A DNA stretch of 64,000 nt. Source: Streptomyces sp. DG1A-41 (GTDB taxonomy: Bacteria > Actinomycetota > Actinomycetes > Streptomycetales > Streptomycetaceae). Below are positions 46,205-55,061 of the stretch, one piece after another. The stretch spans positions 5,479,001-5,543,000 of the forward strand of contig NZ_CP146350.1 of the NCBI RefSeq assembly GCF_037055355.1, written 5' to 3'. Within the stretch, counting starts at the first letter, position 1; each line of letters starts with the position of its first letter. The translations under genes and the position numbers were made by a program. The notes beneath the pieces were generated by a model, which did not search any database, was not told where the DNA came from, and worked only from the letters and a program-made list of their open reading frames with translations.

Positions 46205-46710
46205 CTACGGCGCCTGTGTGTAGGTGACCACCGCGTCCGGGCAGGCCTCGGCGAGACGAACCAGGGACTCGCGTTCCTCGGTGTCCGCGGTGAGGCTCCA
46301 GCTCAGTTTCACGGCCGTCCATTCGACGATGTGGCGGCACGTGGCCTGGTGTTGGGCGGCAGCCACTGGGCGGGATCCTGGTCGGCCTTGCTGCGGTGTG
46401 CCGCGGCGGACACGGCCACCAGGGAGCGCGGGTCGGCGAGGTCGTTATCGTGGCCTCGCGGCGGATGGCCGTCCCCTGGGAGGCGCCGGAGTTCCAGGCC
46501 TCGGGCAGCGGCACCATGTGGTCGACGTCCATCGCCGCGGCGGAGGTGATCCTGTGATCGTCGGTAGGACGACCAGGTGCCGCCCTTCAGCTTGCAGTCC
46601 GGGCCGGTGGCCGGTGGTTCGATCGTCTCGGCGATCAGCACCTCGTCGCGGGTGTCGCACCCGTCGTCGGGATAGGCGCCGGCGTTCCAGTACCGGAAGC
46701 TGGTGCACGC
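46205..46710 (-). pseudogene. Frameshifted HNH endonuclease (DUF1524-type)
   Basis: Read leftwards, successive fragments in different frames match the GmrSD/DUF1524-type HNH family. They are FRYWNAGAYPDDGCDTRDEV and CKLKGGTWSSY; then DVDHMVPLPEAWNSGAS, the HNH core with Asp-His; then NDLADPRSLVAVSAAAHRSK and DQDPAQWLPP; then LSWSLTADTEERESLVRLAE ending at a stop at 46205-46207. At least two frameshifts separate them. The signal peptide and the start are missing. These secreted nucleases are common in Streptomyces. Here the gene is dead. Confidence 0.8.
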
Positions 46711-46715
46711 ACCCC

Positions 46716-46904
46716 TTGGACGAGAGGGACGCCGCCCTGGCGCGCGAACTGGTCGAGGAGGCCGGTGGCCGCCAGGCCGCCGAGCAGGAGGCCCGCCGCC
46801 AGGTGTCCGCCGCGCTGCGGGCCCTGTCGTGGGCGCAGCCCACCCCCGACACCTACCGGCAACCCCACGACATCGCCTGGGCGATGACCTGCCGCGAGTC
46901 CTGA
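46716..46904 (+). pseudogene. 3' fragment of an unrecognised gene
   Basis: From 46716, 62 codons with very strong G/C third positions read LDERDAALARELVEEAGGRQ to a stop at 46902. The end reads AWAMTCRES. There is no start codon or upstream coding sequence, because the HNH remnant lies directly next to it on the other strand. It looks like the surviving C terminus of a larger helical protein. I do not recognise the family. Confidence 0.4.
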
Positions 46905-47080
46905 CCCCGGCCAGAGGGAGGCGGCCTCCCGCGCACACGGGGGAGCGGACCTAACGCGGCGTGACTTCGGTCGGGGTGGGCCGATGTCTGTGCGGCGACC
47001 CAGAGCCCTCATCCACCCACAGCCGTGACCAACCGCCGTAGCACCCGGCCTCAGCCCGGCCGCTCGGAGCGGAACCGATC

Positions 47081-47985
47081 GTGACGAAACACAGTGGAGT
47101 CGTGCAGCAGACCGAGACGAGCGCAGCGCTGCCGGCGGTCTTCCCGCCGTGGCCGCCTACGGGCTGCGGGTGGTCCGCGGCCGCCACACCGTCCTCCAGG
47201 ACGTCAGCTTCACCGTCCCCCGCGGCTGCATCGTGGGCCTGCTCGGGCCGAGCGGTTGCGGGGAGACGACGCTGCTGCGGTCCGTGGTCGGCGTGCAGCA
47301 GACCACGGCGGGCCACGTCCAGGTCCTCGGATACGCGGCCGGCGCCCCGGCACCCGAGGACCCGCGTCGGCTACGTCACGCAGGAGCCGTCGGTACGCGG
47401 GCCTGACCGTGCTGGAGAATTTGCGCCACTTCGCCGCCCGCCCTAGGCAATGCGGGGCCGGCACAGGCAGGACGCGGTGGTCCGGGTGGTGAAGGAGGTC
47501 GACCTGGCCTCCTACGCCGACAAGCTGGTCGTCCGTCTGTCGGGGGGCCAGTACTCGCGGGTGTCGCTGGCGGCTCGCGCTGCTGGAAAAGCCTGACCTG
47601 CTCGATGGACGAGCCGACCGTCGGCCTGGACCCCATGGTGCGCCGGGAGTTGCGGCCGGTGTTCCAGGGGCTGGCCGAGGAGGGCACCGCGCTGCTGGTG
47701 TCCAGCCATGTGATGGACGAGGCCGACCGCTGTGGCCGGCTGCTGCTGATGCGGGCCGGACGGCTGCTGGCCGGTGCCGACCGGGGCACGCTGCTGGAGC
47801 ACACCGGCTGCGACGACGTGGAAGAGGCGTTCATGCATCTGGTGCAGGCCGCGTCCGACGCCGAGGAACGCGCGCGACGGCGGGCCACGGAGCAGAGCCT
47901 GCCGCCGGTCCTGCCGGGCCTCCTCGACCAGGCCGGCGCCCCCGAGGCGGAACGGGCCTACTTCGCCGCGGACACGGTGCGGTGA
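47081..47985 (+). pseudogene. Decayed ABC transporter ATPase (CcmA/DrrA-like)
   Basis: Pieces of one ATPase appear in order but in several frames: VVRGRHTVLQDVSFTVPRG and GPSGCGETTL (Walker A with its Lys changed to Glu); then GYVTQEPSV; then YAGLTVLENLRHFAA; then VVRLSGGQYSRVSLA (ABC signature); then MDEPTVGLDPMVRRELRPV (Walker B) and LLVSSHVMDEADRCG. At least four frameshifts and the Walker A change show that it is not functional. Only the last 126 codons (47605-47985) remain open. Confidence 0.85.
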
Positions 47986-48545
47986 GTGGCGTCCGAGTGG
48001 CCGAGCGGCTGCCGTTCTCGCCCACCACCACGGGCGCGACCGCGGTCCGGGTGCTCCTGCAGATCTGCCGGGACAAGGGCCGTACCGCACTGCTGCTGGC
48101 CATCACGTGCATGCTCATGGTGCTGCTGAAGCTGATGTTCCATGACTCCGAAGCCACCTTCGAGCGGGTCGGGTTCCAGGTCTTCGGCATCTGCCCGGTC
48201 ATCGTGATGTACCTGGTGGCGTCCGTGTCGACGCTGCCGAACGCACCACCGGCACCGCCGAGCGACTGCTGACGATGCCCGTGCAGCGGTTGGACATCGT
48301 GCTCGGCCACAGCCTCGCGTTCGCCTTCCTGACCCTGTTGCAGGCGGTGCTCTCCACTCTGCTGTCCATCGGCCCGCTCGGCCTGGACATCAAGGGCCCG
48401 GCGTATCTGCTGGTGGTCGTCGCCATGCTCGGCGCGCTGCCGGGGCTGGCGCTGGGGCTGCTGGTGAGCACCTTCGCGCGCAACGAGTTCCAGGCGGAGC
48501 AGGTCCTGCCCGCCGGGGTGCTGCCCCAGTTCCTGGTGTGCGGCC
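47982..48545 (+). pseudogene. Decayed and truncated ABC-2 permease
   Basis: A GTG at 47982 overlaps the ATPase stop, the usual arrangement. The first 96 codons (VLLQICRDKGRTALLLAI and on) run to a stop, and the sequence continues after a frameshift near 48240 as RTTGTAERLLTMPVQRLDI, the conserved coupling segment, then membrane helices to FQAEQVLPAGVLPQFLVCG. The last helices are missing. Confidence 0.8.
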
Positions 48546-48651
48546 AGGGGCGAGACGGGTGGGTTCTTGGCGCTCATGATGAGCGCGGGCATGGCGGACC
48601 ACGGGGCGGGCGACAGGCATACGCGGGCCGCACGCGCTGCACACTGGCCCC

Positions 48652-48864
48652 ATGTCCTCCCGTCGCAGAACCTGCCCCGCGTGCCGTCGCGAGATCGCCG
48701 TCGTCGCCGGACGGTACGCGCGCCACGACCCGCCCGGCGCCCGGGAACACGGCGAACTCACCTCATGCCCGGGCTCCCGCCGCCAGGCCCTGCTCGGCCC
48801 GGAACAGCCCTCCCTGGACGGCTACGCGGTCCCCGACTTCCCGGGCCAACTGCCCCTGTTCTAG
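48652..48864 (+). CDS. Small zinc-ribbon-like protein
   Basis: This 70-residue protein has CPACRREIAVVAGRYARHDPP, then SCPGSRRQALLG. The Cys pair and later Cys could bind zinc. Similar short proteins are widespread in Streptomyces. No function is known. The ATG at 48652 follows the decayed ABC region after a gap of about 100 bp. Confidence 0.7.
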   Translation: MSSRRRTCPACRREIAVVAGRYARHDPPGAREHGELTSCPGSRRQALLGPEQPSLDGYAVPDFPGQLPLF

Positions 48865-48883
48865 GAACGGTTCCCCGGCGTCG

Positions 48884-49540
48884 TCAGTTCCCAGCCACCG
48901 ACTTCACCGCCACGGACACCGGAGCCGGCCCGCTGATCAGCTCCAGAGTGAGGCCGGCCGTCGCGGGGGTGTCCACCAGCTCCGCGAGTACGGTGGCCAC
49001 GTCGTCGCGCGGGATCGGGCCACGACCCGTGTGCGCCTCCAGGCGTACCAGGCCGGTGCCGGCGTCGTCGGTGAGCTGGCCGGGGCGCAGAATCGTCCAG
49101 TCCAGCGCGTCCAGCCCGCGCACGTACGCGTCCGCCTCGCCCTTGGCGCGCAGGTACACGTCGAAGATCTCGTCGCCCTTGTGCTCCGGGTCGGCGCCCA
49201 TGGACGACACGATCACGAAGCGCCGTACGCCCGCCCGCACCGCCGCGTCCGCGAAGAGGACCGCCGCGGCCTTGTCCACCGTGTCCTTGCGGGCCGCCCC
49301 GCTGCCCGGTCCCGCGCCCGCCGCGAACACCGCCGCGTCGGAGCCCCTGAGCCGCTCCGCGACCTCGTCCACGGACGCCGACTCCAGGTCGAGCACGACC
49401 GGTTCGGCACCGGCCTCCCGCAGATCGTCGGCCTGTTCGGCCTTGCGGATGATCCCCGCGACCTCGTCCCCGCGCGCGGTGAGCAGCCGCTCCAGCCGCA
49501 ACGCGATCTGACCATGACCACCAGCGATTACAGTACGCAT
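48884..49540 (-). CDS. NAD(P)-binding protein, atypical SDR family
   Basis: The ATG at 49540 gives 218 residues starting RTVIAGGHGQIALRLERLL, the Rossmann Gly-rich loop (GGxGxxG). RRFVIVSSMGAD and WTILRPGQLTDD match the YwnB/NmrA-like NAD(P)H-binding group. It may be a redox sensor or reductase; no catalytic Tyr-x3-Lys is seen. Confidence 0.9.
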   Translation of the reverse strand: MRTVIAGGHGQIALRLERLLTARGDEVAGIIRKAEQADDLREAGAEPVVLDLESASVDEVAERLRGSDAAVFAAGAGPGSGAARKDTVDKAAAVLFADAAVRAGVRRFVIVSSMGADPEHKGDEIFDVYLRAKGEADAYVRGLDALDWTILRPGQLTDDAGTGLVRLEAHTGRGPIPRDDVATVLAELVDTPATAGLTLELISGPAPVSVAVKSVAGN

Positions 49541-49618
49541 GCCTTCGACCGTACGCCCGGACAGCACCGTCCGCCGCACGACTTGAGCCACACCCCGACA
49601 CCCCTACCGCCCCGCGCC

Positions 49619-50878
49619 CTACGACAACTGCCCCCGCCCCTGCCGCGGCAGCCCCAGCTCCACCGAAGCCGCCGAACTACAGAACTCCCGCACCGCGCTG
49701 GTCCGCGCCACCACGCGCCCCCGGTGCACCACCACCCGGCTGTAGGCCAGTGACAGCACCCCCGCCAGCCGGTCCCCCCGCACCGCGACCAACTCGGCCG
49801 GGAAACCCGCCTCCACCCGCACCTCCGGCAGCCCCAGCACCGCTCGCGCCGAACCGCTCACCGCGTCGTACGCCTCCTCGGGCGACAGCCCGTAGCGCGA
49901 GGCCAGCAGGAACGCCGCCTCCAGCGGGTCCCCGCGCCCCACGGGGTTCGACACGTCCCGCAGCGCCCCGCTCCCGGCGGCCACCCGCACCCCGGCCGCG
50001 CGCAGCAGCCGTACCGGAGCCGCCCCCCGCCGGTCCACGCCGCCGCAGCCGCCCTGCGGCAGGCACACCACCGTCACCCCGGCCGCCGCCAGTTGGTCCG
50101 CGGTCCGCGAGGCCACCTCGGAGGGAAGCCGGCCGAGATCGCCGCACGGGCTGAGGGTCACCCCGGGACGCAGCCCGCCCGCCATCGCCGCGAGCCGGGC
50201 CAGCCGCGCCGGATCCCCGGCGTCCGTGTGCAGGTCGACGGGACAGCCGTGCTCGGAGGCCACCTCCAGGACCGCCTCCACGTACCCCGTCGGATCCGGG
50301 TCGAGATCCGGCCGGCCGCCCACCACCGAGGCGCCCATCTTCACCGCGTCCCGCAGCACCGCCAGCCCGTCCGCCCCGGCCACCCCGGTCAGCACTCGCG
50401 GCATCGCCACCGTCGTCAGCTCGGCCAGCCCCCGCAGCGCCCGCCGCGCCTGCAACACGGCCGCCAGCGCGCCCAGCCCCTGGACGTCCCCCACGCGCAC
50501 GTGGGCCCGCATCGCGGTCGCCCCGTGCCCGAGCTGGAGCAGCGCGGCCTCGGTCGCCCGGCGCTGGACCTCCTGTGGCTCGTACGAGACCGGGCCCTGG
50601 GCGTCGGCGGACAGCGCCGTGTCGGCATGGGCGTGCGGCTCGGCCGGGGCCGGCAGCAGCAGATAGCCGCCGAGATCCACGCGCGCCCCGCACGCGCGCG
50701 TGCCGACCGCCGCCAGGCTGCCGGCCGTGCCGACCGCCTCGATACGCCCGCCGCCCAGCCGTACGTCCACGGTCCGGCCGTCGGTGAGCCGCGCCCCGCA
50801 CAGCAGCAGCGACGACGGGTCGGCCGGACCCGGCGAGGACGACGGGGGCGGAGGTGGCTGCGGCTGGCTGTCGGGCAT
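49619..50878 (-). CDS. Amidohydrolase (cytosine deaminase-like)
   Basis: The 419-residue protein opens with a Pro/Ser-rich stretch and then the beta-sandwich start LCGARLTDGRTVDVRLGGGRI. The metal site HxH is EPHAHADTAL, and VDLHTDAG supplies a further His. A CDase-like C-terminal segment ends with PAELVAVRGDRLAGVL. The Asp expected after the last strand is not obvious (VAAGSGALRD), so activity on a nucleobase is uncertain. AGGAG precedes the ATG. Confidence 0.88.
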   Translation of the reverse strand: MPDSQPQPPPPPSSSPGPADPSSLLLCGARLTDGRTVDVRLGGGRIEAVGTAGSLAAVGTRACGARVDLGGYLLLPAPAEPHAHADTALSADAQGPVSYEPQEVQRRATEAALLQLGHGATAMRAHVRVGDVQGLGALAAVLQARRALRGLAELTTVAMPRVLTGVAGADGLAVLRDAVKMGASVVGGRPDLDPDPTGYVEAVLEVASEHGCPVDLHTDAGDPARLARLAAMAGGLRPGVTLSPCGDLGRLPSEVASRTADQLAAAGVTVVCLPQGGCGGVDRRGAAPVRLLRAAGVRVAAGSGALRDVSNPVGRGDPLEAAFLLASRYGLSPEEAYDAVSGSARAVLGLPEVRVEAGFPAELVAVRGDRLAGVLSLAYSRVVVHRGRVVARTSAVREFCSSAASVELGLPRQGRGQLS

Positions 50879-51073
50879 CGCGCTCCTGGGGCTCGGCTGC
50901 GCACGCGAGGACGCATGATCACTCAGAGTGAGACGAGCCTAGGACGGCCCCCCGCCCGTCGCGGGGAGGAGCGCAATAGTCGTACCGGCGTGGTCCGCTG
51001 TGCGGAACGCGAGGCACGCACGAGGCGGCGGGGAGGACGGTGCGCGCGGCCCGGCCGGGTACCCGAAACGGAT

Positions 51074-51103
51074 TTGGGTGAACGGCGGCAGAGCGTGTAA
51101 TGT
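51074..51103 (+). promoter_or_regulatory. Promoter of the tRNA-Thr/tRNA-Met unit
   Basis: TTGGGT (51074-51079) and TAATGT (51098-51103) are separated by 18 bp. Transcription would start a few bases before the tRNA-Thr 5' end at 51115. Confidence 0.55.
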
Positions 51104-51114
51104 CTTCATCGCTC

Positions 51115-51187
51115 GCCCCAATAGCTCAGTCGGCAGAGCGTCTCCATGGTAAGGAGAAGGTCAACGGTTCGATTCCGTTTTGGGGCT
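51115..51187 (+). tRNA. tRNA-Thr (GGT)
   Basis: Acceptor arms GCCCCAA and TTGGGGC pair fully. The anticodon stem TCTCC/GGAGA encloses ATGGTAA with anticodon GGT. The GTTCGATTC T loop is normal. CCA is not encoded. Confidence 0.95.
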
Positions 51188-51233
51188 CTGATGTGAACGG
51201 TTCCCGTCGCGAGGCGGGGCCCGGCCACATCAA

Positions 51234-51306
51234 AGCGGTGTAGCTCAGTCGGTAGAGCAAGCGGCTCATAATCGCTGTGTCACCGGTTCAAGTCCGGTCA
51301 CCGCTA
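51234..51306 (+). tRNA. tRNA-Met (CAT)
   Basis: Acceptor arms AGCGGTG and CACCGCT pair fully. The stem AGCGG/TCGCT holds CTCATAA with anticodon CAT. The first base pair A-T and the T loop mark it as an elongator rather than an initiator tRNA. It lies 46 bp after tRNA-Thr. Confidence 0.93.
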
Positions 51307-51311
51307 CTCTC

Positions 51312-51349
51312 AGTAGCCGATTGCGGGGTCGGTCCTTCGATCGGCTACT
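51312..51349 (+). terminator. Hairpin after tRNA-Met
   Basis: AGTAGCCGAT (51312-51321) and ATCGGCTACT (51340-51349) form a perfect 10-bp stem followed by CTTCTT. It also lies just before the rpmG leader, so it may be part of a promoter region as well. Confidence 0.7.
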
Positions 51350-51394
51350 CTTCTTGCGTTAAACAGTCCATCCGTTCGTCTTAGGAGCACTCAC

Positions 51395-51559
51395 GTGGCT
51401 GCCACCGACGTCCGCCCGAAGATCACGCTGGCCTGCGTGGAGTGCAAGGAGCGGAACTACATCACCAAGAAGAACCGGCGTAACAACCCGGACCGTCTTG
51501 AGATGAAGAAGCACTGCCCGCGTTGCAACGCGCACACCGCGCACCGCGAGACGCGATAA
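51395..51559 (+). CDS. rpmG: Ribosomal protein bL33
   Basis: The GTG at 51395 with GGAG nearby gives 54 residues: [20 protein letters not shown] and on, ending [10 protein letters not shown]. It has the bL33 features CxxC (CVEC) and a second pair (CPRC), so it is the zinc-binding form. It sits directly upstream of the hadAB pair, as in mycobacteria and other actinobacteria. Confidence 0.97.
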   Translation: MAATDVRPKITLACVECKERNYITKKNRRNNPDRLEMKKHCPRCNAHTAHRETR

Positions 51560-51570
51560 ATCAGGCTCGT

Positions 51571-51610
51571 ACGCGAGGCCGTTCCCGAGTGATCGGGGGC
51601 GGCCTCGCGT
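51571..51610 (+). terminator. Terminator between rpmG and hadA
   Basis: ACGCGAGGCCG (51571-51581) and CGGCCTCGCGT (51600-51610) form a perfect 11-bp stem, with CCCGA/TCGGG pairing inside. No U tract follows. Confidence 0.8.
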
Positions 51611-51659
51611 CGTTGAACGACCCGTACCGTTCAGTAGCGCAACCAGGAGGTGCCGGGCC

Positions 51660-52112
51660 ATGGCGCTCGACCAGTCCTTCGTGGGGCGGACGTACCCGCC
51701 CACCGAGCCCTACGAGGTGGGCCGGGAGAAGATCCGTGAGTTCGCCGAGGCGGTCGGGGACGCCAACCCGGCGTACACGGACGCGGAGGCCGCCAAGGCG
51801 CTCGGCCACCCCGACGTGATCGCGCCGCCGACCTTCGTCTTTTCGATCACCTTCAGGGCCGCGGGGCAGGTCGTCCAGGACCCCCAGCTCGGCCTGGACT
51901 ACAGCCGAGTCGTGCACGGTGACCAGAAGTTCGCCTACCGCCGCCCGGTCCGCGCCGGCGACCGGCTCACGGTCACCTCCACCATCGAGGCGATCAAGTC
52001 CCTCGCGGGCAACGACATCCTGGACATCCGGGGCGAGGTCCACGACGAGGCCGGCGAGCACGTCGTGACCGCCTGGACCAAGCTCGTGGCCCGCGCGGCC
52101 GAGGAGGCGTGA
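51660..52112 (+). CDS. hadA: MaoC-like hot-dog dehydratase, subunit A type
   Basis: The 150-residue protein matches the HadA/UPF0336 family with YEVGREKIREFAEAVGDANP and HPDVIAPPTFVFSITF. It is a single hot-dog fold and lacks the full Asp-x4-His motif of its partner. The pair forms a (3R)-hydroxyacyl-thioester dehydratase, as in the mycobacterial FAS-II cycle; in Streptomyces the substrate is not settled. It overlaps the next gene. Confidence 0.9.
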   Translation: MALDQSFVGRTYPPTEPYEVGREKIREFAEAVGDANPAYTDAEAAKALGHPDVIAPPTFVFSITFRAAGQVVQDPQLGLDYSRVVHGDQKFAYRRPVRAGDRLTVTSTIEAIKSLAGNDILDIRGEVHDEAGEHVVTAWTKLVARAAEEA

Positions 52113-52120
52113 GCGATCCC

Positions 52121-52549
52121 ATGACGGCGAAGATCTCCTACTCGGACGTCGAGGTCGGCACCGAACTGCCCGCACAGACATTCCCCGTGACCCGCGCGAC
52201 CCTCGTCCGGTACGCGGGCGCCTCCGGCGACTTCAACCCGATCCACTGGAACGAGAAGTTCGCCAAGGAGGTCGGCCTGCCGGACGTCATCGCGCACGGC
52301 ATGTTCACCATGGCCGAGGCGATCCGCGTGGTCACCGACTGGGCCGGCGACCCGGGAGCGGTCGTCGAGTACGGCGTCCGCTTCACCAAACCCGTCGTCG
52401 TCCCGAACGACGACCAGGGCGCCGTGATCGAGGTCGGTGGCAAGGTCGCGGCCAAGCTCGACGACAACACGGTCCGCGTGGACCTGACGGCGACGAGCGC
52501 CGGGCAGAAGGTGCTGGGCATGTCGCGCGCGGTCGTGCGGCTGGCCTGA
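52121..52549 (+). CDS. hadB: MaoC-like hot-dog dehydratase, subunit B (catalytic)
   Basis: The ATG at 52121, with GAGGAGG 15-20 bases upstream, gives 142 residues. The catalytic motif DFNPIHW supplies Asp and His, followed by GLPDVIAHGMFTM. It works with the preceding subunit. A GTG at 52109 overlapping the previous stop is an alternative start that would add four residues. Confidence 0.92.
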   Translation: MTAKISYSDVEVGTELPAQTFPVTRATLVRYAGASGDFNPIHWNEKFAKEVGLPDVIAHGMFTMAEAIRVVTDWAGDPGAVVEYGVRFTKPVVVPNDDQGAVIEVGGKVAAKLDDNTVRVDLTATSAGQKVLGMSRAVVRLA

Positions 52550-52662
52550 GACGGCAGATGCGGGGTAAGGGGCGCTCTCCAATGCGGGGCGCCCCTCATG
52601 GCGGCCCTCGTCCCCGGGCGGGGGTCGCACGCACGTGTGCGGAGGCTGTCAGTGCCGTCTCG

Positions 52663-52668
52663 TACTCT
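52663..52668 (+). promoter_or_regulatory. -10 element for a leaderless murB transcript
   Basis: TACTCT ends seven bases before the GTG at 52676, so transcription probably starts at or near the start codon. No Shine-Dalgarno sequence is visible there. Confidence 0.4.
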
Positions 52669-52675
52669 TGAGCCC

Positions 52676-53731
52676 GTGCAGGAACTCCACGACGCCCCCC
52701 TCGCCCCGCTGACCACCTTCCGGCTGGGCGGCCCCGCGACCCGGCTGGTCACCGCGACGACGGACGACGAGGTGATCGCCGTCGTGCGCGAAGCCGACGA
52801 GGCGGGCACCCCGCTGCTGGTCATCGGCGGCGGCTCGAACCTGGTCATCGGCGACAAGGGCTTCGAGGGCACCGCCCTCGTCATCGCCACCAAGGGCTAC
52901 ACCCTCGACGGCACGAGACTGGAACTGGCCGCCGGCGAGGTGTGGACCGACGCCGTCGCCCGCACGGTGGAGGCGGGCCTGGCCGGCATCGAGTGCCTGG
53001 CCGGCATCCCGGGCTCGGCGGGCGCGACCCCCATCCAGAACGTCGGGGCGTACGGCCAGGAGGTCTCCTCGACGATCACCGAGGTCGTCGCCTACGACCG
53101 CCGCACCGGCGAGACGGTCACCCTGGCCAACGAGGACTGCGCCTTCTCCTACCGCCACAGCCGCTTCAAGGCCGACCCGGAGCGATACGTGGTCCTGCGC
53201 GTCCGCTTCTCCCTGGAGGACGCCGGCGGCCTCTCCGCCCCCCTCAGGTACGCCGAGACGGCCCGCGCCCTCGGCGTCGAAGCCGGCGACCGCGTCCCGC
53301 TCGCCTCGGCCCGCGACACCGTGCTCAAGCTGCGCGCCGGCAAGGGCATGGTCCTGGACCCCGAGGACCACGACACCTGGTCGGCCGGCTCCTTCTTCAC
53401 CAACCCGATCCTCACGGACGCGGACTTCGCGACCTTCCGCGCGCGCGTGCGCGAGCGCCTCGGCGACGGCGTGGAGCCTCCCGCGTACCCGGCCGGTGAG
53501 GGCCGTACGAAGACCTCCGCGGCCTGGCTGATCGACAAGGCGGGCTTCACGAAGGGCTACGGCGACGGCCCCGCGCGCATCTCCACGAAGCACACCCTGG
53601 CGCTGACCAACCGGGGCAGCGCGACCACGGAGGACCTGCTCGCCCTCGCCCGCGAGGTCGTTGCCGGTGTCCGCGAGGCCTTCGGGGTCACGCTGGTGAA
53701 CGAGCCGGTGACGGTCGGGGTCAGCCTGTAG
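52676..53731 (+). CDS. murB: UDP-N-acetylenolpyruvoylglucosamine reductase
   Basis: The 351-residue enzyme has the FAD-binding segment LVIGGGSNLVIGDKGF, then GIPGSAGATPIQNVGAYGQE and the family motif FSYRHSRFK. GAAWLIDKAG-like AAWLIDKAGF completes the substrate domain. It reduces enolpyruvyl-UDP-GlcNAc to UDP-MurNAc with NADPH, the second committed step of peptidoglycan synthesis. The GTG is chosen because the -10 lies just upstream and homologues start there. Confidence 0.96.
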   Translation: MQELHDAPLAPLTTFRLGGPATRLVTATTDDEVIAVVREADEAGTPLLVIGGGSNLVIGDKGFEGTALVIATKGYTLDGTRLELAAGEVWTDAVARTVEAGLAGIECLAGIPGSAGATPIQNVGAYGQEVSSTITEVVAYDRRTGETVTLANEDCAFSYRHSRFKADPERYVVLRVRFSLEDAGGLSAPLRYAETARALGVEAGDRVPLASARDTVLKLRAGKGMVLDPEDHDTWSAGSFFTNPILTDADFATFRARVRERLGDGVEPPAYPAGEGRTKTSAAWLIDKAGFTKGYGDGPARISTKHTLALTNRGSATTEDLLALAREVVAGVREAFGVTLVNEPVTVGVSL

Positions 53732-53833
53732 GCACCCCGCCTCGGTGCTGAGGCCGGGTGGATCCGCAGCCCGGCGGGACGGGCGCCGCCCCAGCGGCAC
53801 GAATGCCCGCAGCTAGGCGGCGAGCCGCATGCC

Positions 53834-53853
53834 CCACGCCCCCCCCCGCGTGG
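53834..53853. terminator. Hairpin with C8 loop between murB and add
   Basis: CCACGC and GCGTGG form a 6-bp stem around eight C residues in the gap between the two convergent genes. Confidence 0.45.
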
Positions 53854-53895
53854 CCCGCCCCCCGCACCGCCCCGACCCACCCCGTCGCGCAGGCG

Positions 53896-54927
53896 CTACG
53901 ACGCCAGCCAGTCGTCCACCCCGGCCAGCAGCTTCGTCTTCACGTCCTCCGGTGCCGCCGCCCCCCGGACCGACTGCCGAGCCACCTCCGCCAACTCCGC
54001 ATCCGTGAACCCGTGATGCCGCCGCGCGATCTCGTACTGCGCGGCAAGACGCGAACCGAACAGCAACGGGTCGTCCGCGCCCAGCGCCAGCGGCACCCCC
54101 GCCTCGAACAGCGTCCGCAGCGGCACGTCCTCCGGCTTCTCGTACACCCCCAGCGCCACATTCGACGCCGGGCACACCTCACACGTCACCTGCCGGTCCG
54201 CCAGCCGCTTCATCAGCCGTGGATCCTCCGCCGCCCGCACGCCGTGCCCGACCCGGTCCGCCCCCAGGTCGTCCAGACAGTCCCGCACCGACGACGGCCC
54301 CGCCAGCTCGCCCCCGTGCGGCGTCGACAACAGTCCGGCCTCCCGCGCGATCCCGAACGCCCGGTCGAAGTCCCGCGCCATCCCCCGCCGCTCGTCGTTC
54401 GACAGCCCGAACCCGACGACCCCCCGGTCCGCGTACCGCACCGCCAGCCGCGCCAGCGTCCGCGCGTCCAGCGGGTGCTTCATCCGGTTCGCCGCGACCA
54501 GCACCCGCATACCGAGCCCGGTCTCCCGCGACGTCGTCTCCACCGCGTCGAGGATGACCTCCAGCGCCGGGATCAACCCGCCCAGCCGCGGCGCGTACGA
54601 CGTCGGGTCGACCTGGATCTCCAGCCACCCCGACCCGTCCCGCAGATCCTCCTCCGCGGCCTCCCGTACCAGCCGCTGGATGTCCTCCGGCTCCCGCAGA
54701 CACGAGCGTGCCGCGTCGTACAGCCGCTGAAAGCGGAACCAGCCCCGCTCGTCCGTCGCCCGCAGTCTCGGCGGCTCCCCGCCGACCAGCGACTCGGTCA
54801 GCGCGTCGGGCAGGCGCACCCCGTGCTTGTCGGCCAGTTCCAGCACGGTCGAGGGCCGCATCGACCCGGTGAAGTGCAGGTGCAGATGGGCTTTCGGCAG
54901 TTCAGAGACATCACGTACACGCTCCAT
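53896..54927 (-). CDS. add: Adenosine deaminase
   Basis: The 343-residue enzyme has the zinc and catalytic residues in order: LPKAHLHLHFTGS (two His), STPHGGELAG (His and the catalytic Glu), DRVGHGVRA (His) and LALGADDPLL (two Asp). It hydrolyses adenosine to inosine. The Gly in HGGE and Ala in ADDP vary from the usual HAGE and TDDP but occur in actinobacterial paralogues, so substrate preference may differ from classical adenosine deaminase. Confidence 0.94.
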   Translation of the reverse strand: MERVRDVSELPKAHLHLHFTGSMRPSTVLELADKHGVRLPDALTESLVGGEPPRLRATDERGWFRFQRLYDAARSCLREPEDIQRLVREAAEEDLRDGSGWLEIQVDPTSYAPRLGGLIPALEVILDAVETTSRETGLGMRVLVAANRMKHPLDARTLARLAVRYADRGVVGFGLSNDERRGMARDFDRAFGIAREAGLLSTPHGGELAGPSSVRDCLDDLGADRVGHGVRAAEDPRLMKRLADRQVTCEVCPASNVALGVYEKPEDVPLRTLFEAGVPLALGADDPLLFGSRLAAQYEIARRHHGFTDAELAEVARQSVRGAAAPEDVKTKLLAGVDDWLAS

Positions 54928-55004
54928 TCCAGGATCCTGCCGTACGTCTCAGCTGTCCCGGTAGCTGTTTCCCCGAACGTGGTCTTGCTCGCACTCCCAC
55001 ACGA

Positions 55005-55043
55005 GAAAGCGGACCGCTCCCCGAAAGGGGAACGGCCCGCTTC
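55005..55043 (-). terminator. Terminator after aspC with GAAA tetraloop
   Basis: GAAAGCGG-A-CCG-C-TCCCC pairs with GGGGA-A-CGG-C-CCGCTTC around GAAA, with two internal mismatches. On the minus strand TTTCTC follows. It separates aspC from add. Confidence 0.75.
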
Positions 55044-55061
55044 GACCACTCACGTGAGCAG

